Origin: Plenodomus lindquistii | Lineage: Eukaryota; Ascomycota; Dothideomycetes; Pleosporales; Leptosphaeriaceae | Reading direction: 5' to 3' | Assembly: GCA_025504975.1 (NCBI GenBank) | Contig: JANUWI010000015.1 | Location: 682,001-746,000, forward strand | Length of the DNA: 64,000 nt | Shown: one piece after another, positions 60,484 through 64,000 of the stretch | How positions within the stretch are numbered: the stretch's first letter is position 1 | Layout: each line of letters opens with the position of its first letter | Translations under genes and position numbers: made by a program | Notes under the pieces: generated by a model | The model's input: only the letters and a program-made list of their open reading frames with translations | Database searches by the model: none | Told to the model about the DNA's origin: nothing

Positions 60484-61704
60484 GGTGGCTACACGCTGCA
60501 AGTCTTTGTGTTGTGGTTCAGGTACAGCTACATGGGCGAGTGAGGGGTAGACGTTGAGGGACTCTAAGTTTAGAGCTTGAAACGGCAGAATGGACCATGA
60601 AGAAACAAAACAAAGAGGCCCAGTCAATACTGTGGGCAAACGGCGCAAGACATTCGCACCTCAGCCGCACGCATTCTGGAGCATGGCTTTATTGTAGGCT
60701 CGTATCCATACCAATACTCTACTCTAGCTACCCGCGAGGCTTGCCAAGGGCTGGGAGCTTGCATTGTTCTAGCCCCCCTTCTCCCTTCTGACGACCGCTG
60801 ACCGCTGCATCTCCAGTGGAAGACTTTGGCGTGCGTGCCGGCAACAGTCGCTTGGTTGCTGCTGCTTGCAGGCCAGGGCAATCGCGATGCTAACATGTCA
60901 GAGGCGTGGAATGAAAATGTTTCGAGCGAGTGGACGTCATAACGGCCACCCAACTTTCACAAGGCGGGAAGCGCACGGGCGTTGCATCTTCACGAGGGCA
61001 TGAGCGCATACTACATCATCACCAAGAGCCACGGCTCCTCAATGCCGAGATCGCTGGAGACACTTTTCTCTACGATGGCGCTATCGAGTTGTGACTAGCG
61101 TGTTGCTAGATTGGGCGTAATACAGCCATGTCGTCGGACTATTTCGCTTGGTGTGAGTTGGTACAACGCAAGCGTCTTGTAGACGTCTGCGCTCAAACAT
61201 GTGTCTCGCGTGGCGCTTGGCGCGATAGCTGAAGATGCATGCAGGGTGCCATCCATCATAGCTAGTCAACAGCACCGACCTTAACCCGCGACTCAATTCC
61301 TCTTGTGGCTTGAACTTTGCTGCGTGCCGATTCGCGGCTGTCACAGTCCACAGGGACAGCTGAAATGCACATGTCTTGTGATTGGCTTGAGAAACGCACT
61401 TTGATCAAGTGCAGCACAAAGGCAGCTGTGCTGTATAACAACGCCTTGTGCATACTGCATGCAATGGTAGCGAAAAGTAAGCGAACCGCATGGCCCGACT
61501 ATCAACAGCACACAGGAAGCCAGCTTGTCTGATTTGGAAGAGCAGGTGATCCGTTTGGATCTCAAATAGAATTCGTTCCATGTTGTTCATCTGTTCGTCA
61601 CATGCAATACTACACCAGAAGGTCCTATATGATTGGTTGACCAAGATGCCGCTCTCCAAACAGTGGTCTTGTTCCTCAAGCAGCGAGTATTCCTCTCACC
61701 CAAG
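60484..61704. other. Intergenic
   Basis: About 1.2 kb lie between the hypothetical gene and the last exon of the aldehyde dehydrogenase gene, normal in composition. Only short overlapping open frames occur, and no family is recognised. Confidence 0.55.
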
Positions 61705-63313
61705 TCATTCTCTGAAAGTGACTACACATCTCACGTTAGTCCCGCCTCACTTATACGCCTTGACAAGATGGAGACAACTTACTTGTCTTCGTGCGTAAGA
61801 ACTCCTCGATACCATGATTGCCATTGAAACGTCCAAACCCGCTTGACTTGACACCACCGTGTGGCAGATTAGCCTCATCATGCACAGACATGGCGTTGAT
61901 ATGTACCGCCCTGTTTCCCGTCAGCCACTTCCAATTCAACCAGCATGTGCCTCTGGAGCAAATCTGCACTCACCCGCTCTCAATGCGCCTCGCAATCCTT
62001 AGACCTCTCCCAAGATTCTCAGTGAAGACCGCAGCACTAAGTCCATATTCTGTGTCATTCGCAATCTCGACAGCCTGGTCATCAGACTCGATTTCAATCA
62101 CCGATACAGATGGCCCAAAGCTCTCAGTGTAGTACATGTCCATACCCTTCTTCACACCATCTACAATCACTGGCCTCATTCTCGTCCCCGAGCGCTCCTT
62201 TGTCTCAGGGTGGTGTTCATCTTTCTCGTGGTCGCCGTGGATGACTTTTGCACCGTTTGCCACAGCGTCGGCAATGAGTTGCTTGTTCTTTTCCACGCCT
62301 ACTGGGGTCACCAAAACGGGGGCTGGCTTCTCCTTGTCAAAAATGTCTTCTACAGCGCCCTTGAACGCAGCGATGAACTTGTCTTTGATGTCCTTATGAA
62401 CGAGGATGCGCTCAGAGCTCATGCAAATCTGCCCGCTGTGAAGGAACGCACCCAATGCACATTGTACGGCTGCATTCTGCAACTCTGCGTCTTCGAGCAC
62501 AATGACGCTGGCTTTGCCGCCAAGTTCCACCAACACGGGTTTCAGGCTCTTGCCAGCGGTACTGGCGATGATGCGGCCGACGGCTGTGGAACCAGTAAAG
62601 TTGATCTTCTTGATAAGGGGGTGTTCGATCAACGTCTTGGTGACTTCTGCAGCGTCTTCGGGTCGGTGGACAATCACGCTCAGTGCTCCAGCTGGAACCC
62701 CGGCTTCGGTGAGTACACTGCCAATTGCCCACCATGTGCGCGGGCAAAACTCGCTGCCCTTGAGGATAGCGGTATTGCCTGCGGCGAGTGGGTACAGTAC
62801 ACTCCTCATTCCTAGGACATACGGTGCGTTCCATGGTGCGATGCCCAGCACCACACCATAAGGCTCTTTGACGAGCAGCGCGGACGTTCCTTCATCTTCA
62901 CACGTTGGGATGGCTCCCTGGATCGTCGAAAGTCTGCCCGCGACATCACGCAGCATTTCCGCGGTCTTGGGAATATTGAAGCCTGAACTAAAGCCCGGAA
63001 CTGCTCCGGTCTCCAACTCCATGTACGAGGAGAGTTCGGCCGAGCGCGCTTCGAGGATGTCGGCGGCCTTCAGAAAGATTGACCGTCTGGCTGCGATTTT
63101 CAGTTTTGACCATGCTGGGAATGCGGACTGGGCTGCTGAGATTGCCGTGTGCACTTCGCTGAGGGAGGCACATGAGGAGTTCCAAAGTGGTTTGTTGGTA
63201 ACAGGTGACGTAATTGTGAAAGTCGTCTTCGTGGTGATCTCTTGGCCGTTGATGAGGAGGGGTACGGTATACGACGGGTCTGGTGCAACGGTGTTTTGTT
63301 TCTGGGAGGACAT
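61705..63313 (-). CDS. NAD(P)-dependent aldehyde dehydrogenase, salicylaldehyde/vanillin-type
   Basis: This enzyme oxidises an aldehyde to the acid with NAD(P). The closest remembered relatives are fungal and bacterial salicylaldehyde and vanillin dehydrogenases, which suggests an aromatic aldehyde (inference). Exons: 61974-63313, 61783-61910 and a 17 bp last exon 61705-61721 (ending ITFRE); introns of 63 and 61 bp with GTGAGT and GTAAGT donors. The joined frame is 1485 bp, 494 residues, normal for the family. Key residues: Asn162 in PWNAPY, Lys185 in AILKGSE for cofactor binding, FTGSTAVG (239-246), general base Glu263 in VELGGK, and nucleophile Cys297 in SGQICMSSER. There is no signal peptide, so it is probably cytosolic. 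I chose the ATG at 63313; an upstream in-frame ATG at 63358 would add 15 residues. The tiny last exon is easily missed by automatic annotation. Confidence 0.93.
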
Positions 63314-63509
63314 GTTGATATGGTCTACTTGGCAAGCTTTGAGATGTTGAGACGTCACAACTATGCGATGGAGTTGAGGATAATAGTCAGGTCGAACAGG
63401 AGTGGCGTTGTGGTTTTGGATTCGAGGGTGGATATCCTGGAAATCGTGGAGATAGTATCGATCCTCTCCACATTACTCATCCTAAGTATATGCTGACATG
63501 TCGACCATA
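63314..63509. promoter_or_regulatory. Aldehyde dehydrogenase upstream region
   Basis: About 200 bp lie between the ALDH start and a foldback repeat. It presumably contains the promoter and 5' leader. No specific operator was recognised. Confidence 0.4.
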
Positions 63510-63667
63510 AAATTCCGCGTACAAGAGCCAGGCTACTGTAAGATTCCCTGTGGATCCCGTGTGGGTTTCTGGCTCCTATTGGCTCAACGTCACGTTAGGA
63601 TACCTTGATTGGGCTTAGATTGCGCTAACCCCACACGGGAAAGCGCAGTAGCCTGTACGCGGAATTA
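63510..63667. repeat. Small foldback (MITE-like) repeat with TA flanks
   Basis: The left end AAATTCCGCGTAC and right end GTACGCGGAATTA are inverted copies, and further inside GGCTACTG and CAGTAGCC pair, as do CCCGTGTGGG and CCCCACACGGG. TA lies at both edges (63508-63509, 63668-63669). The whole could fold into an imperfect hairpin of about 158 bases. It carries no frame and is not RIP-mutated. It may be a miniature inverted-repeat element inserted upstream of the ALDH gene. Confidence 0.65.
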
Positions 63668-64000
63668 TACGGTAGTTAACCATCGTGTCACTCCACAGCT
63701 CATACTAATCACACGTCGTGCTTTTTTGTCTCCCCACGATTCCACTCGTATCCAGCATACCGGCAGTTGCACCGTCTTTTATCGCCGATAATTTTCCCCG
63801 TTCCAGGTGGGAGACCTGGATTAGTGATCGGATTGTGGAGCGAAGTGGTAGGACGGTAGCCCCCGCAAAATGCTTGACCGCGATTGGAGCATCGAGGTGG
63901 AGAAGGCGCAAACACTGCAAGATTGGACACGCACGTGAGACAAGGCCCAAGGCGTACCGTCTTGTGAAGAGAGCATGGCAATAGGACTTTTGCTCAAAGT
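63668..64000. other. Window end, no gene recognised
   Basis: Normal-composition sequence with short overlapping frames only. It could be the upstream region of a gene beyond the window. Confidence 0.4.

Noticed and set aside
60484..60648. A longer N-terminus for the HFHRSWTG protein
   Set aside because: The additional 55 residues are leader-like, and the ATG at 60483 begins a sequence typical of a disordered fungal N-terminus.
53820..63313. A secondary-metabolite gene cluster
   Set aside because: A regulator, a carrier and an aldehyde dehydrogenase are present, but there is no backbone enzyme (polyketide synthase, peptide synthetase, terpene cyclase) and the carrier is a nutrient-type family.

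Overview
The window is nuclear DNA of a filamentous ascomycete (Pezizomycotina; Dothideomycetes is a plausible but unproven guess). The genes carry short GT-AG introns of about 47-214 bp with CTRAC-like branch sites. Typical fungal families are present: a Zn2Cys6 regulator with a fungal-specific middle domain, a Dal5/Tna1-type MFS carrier, divergent F-box proteins and a salicylaldehyde-dehydrogenase-like ALDH. A roughly 44 kb AT-rich block shows the classic signature of repeat-induced point mutation (RIP).

Layout. Bases 1-7,600 are ordinary-composition, gene-poor DNA with the three-exon ribosomal protein eS21 gene (1852-2274, minus), an intron-containing tRNA-Gly(GCC) (3574-3677, minus), a telomere-like degenerate tract (about 4174-4265) and an F-box gene (6460-7428, minus). 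Bases of about 7,600-51,750 are a RIP-mutated nest of transposons with no intact gene. Bases of about 51,750-64,000 are gene-rich: F-box gene (51879-53375, plus), MFS transporter (53820-55694, minus, seven exons), Zn2Cys6 transcription factor (56463-58842, minus, four exons), a conserved hypothetical protein (59743-60483, minus) and an aldehyde dehydrogenase (61705-63313, minus, three exons).

The block can be taken apart by hand. Gypsy-1 (9376-23562, plus, TSD ATATT) has its 5' LTR split by Copia-1 (9529-16208, TSD AGATT, 182 bp LTRs). Next comes a Fot1/pogo-like DNA transposon remnant (about 23568-25030) cut by Gypsy-2 (25031-41272, minus). Gypsy-2 hosts a second Ty3/gypsy-type element, here LTR-3 (29660-38405, minus, 205 bp LTRs, five-A TSD), which itself carries a 738 bp MITE-like element (31620-32357). 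Then come a stray gypsy fragment (41273-41745) and Copia-2 (42704-51530, 189 bp LTRs, only about 950 bp of internal sequence), into which Gypsy-3 (43611-51107, plus) is inserted. Removing nested insertions gives the three gypsy copies nearly equal lengths (about 7502, 7491 and 7497 bp), which strongly supports the map.

Mutations are almost purely C-to-T and G-to-A, with CpA/TpG nearly gone and CpG often kept, as expected for RIP rather than for methyl-CpG decay. The two F-box genes flanking the block are transcribed away from it, so the nest sits where a shared upstream region would have been. The right-hand F-box gene has a possible RIP-type CAG-to-TAG stop near its start, although a 69 bp intron could remove it. 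The MFS gene and the Zn2Cys6 gene are tandem neighbours and may be a transporter-regulator pair; their substrate is not evident. I see no clear biosynthetic cluster, CRISPR array or rRNA.
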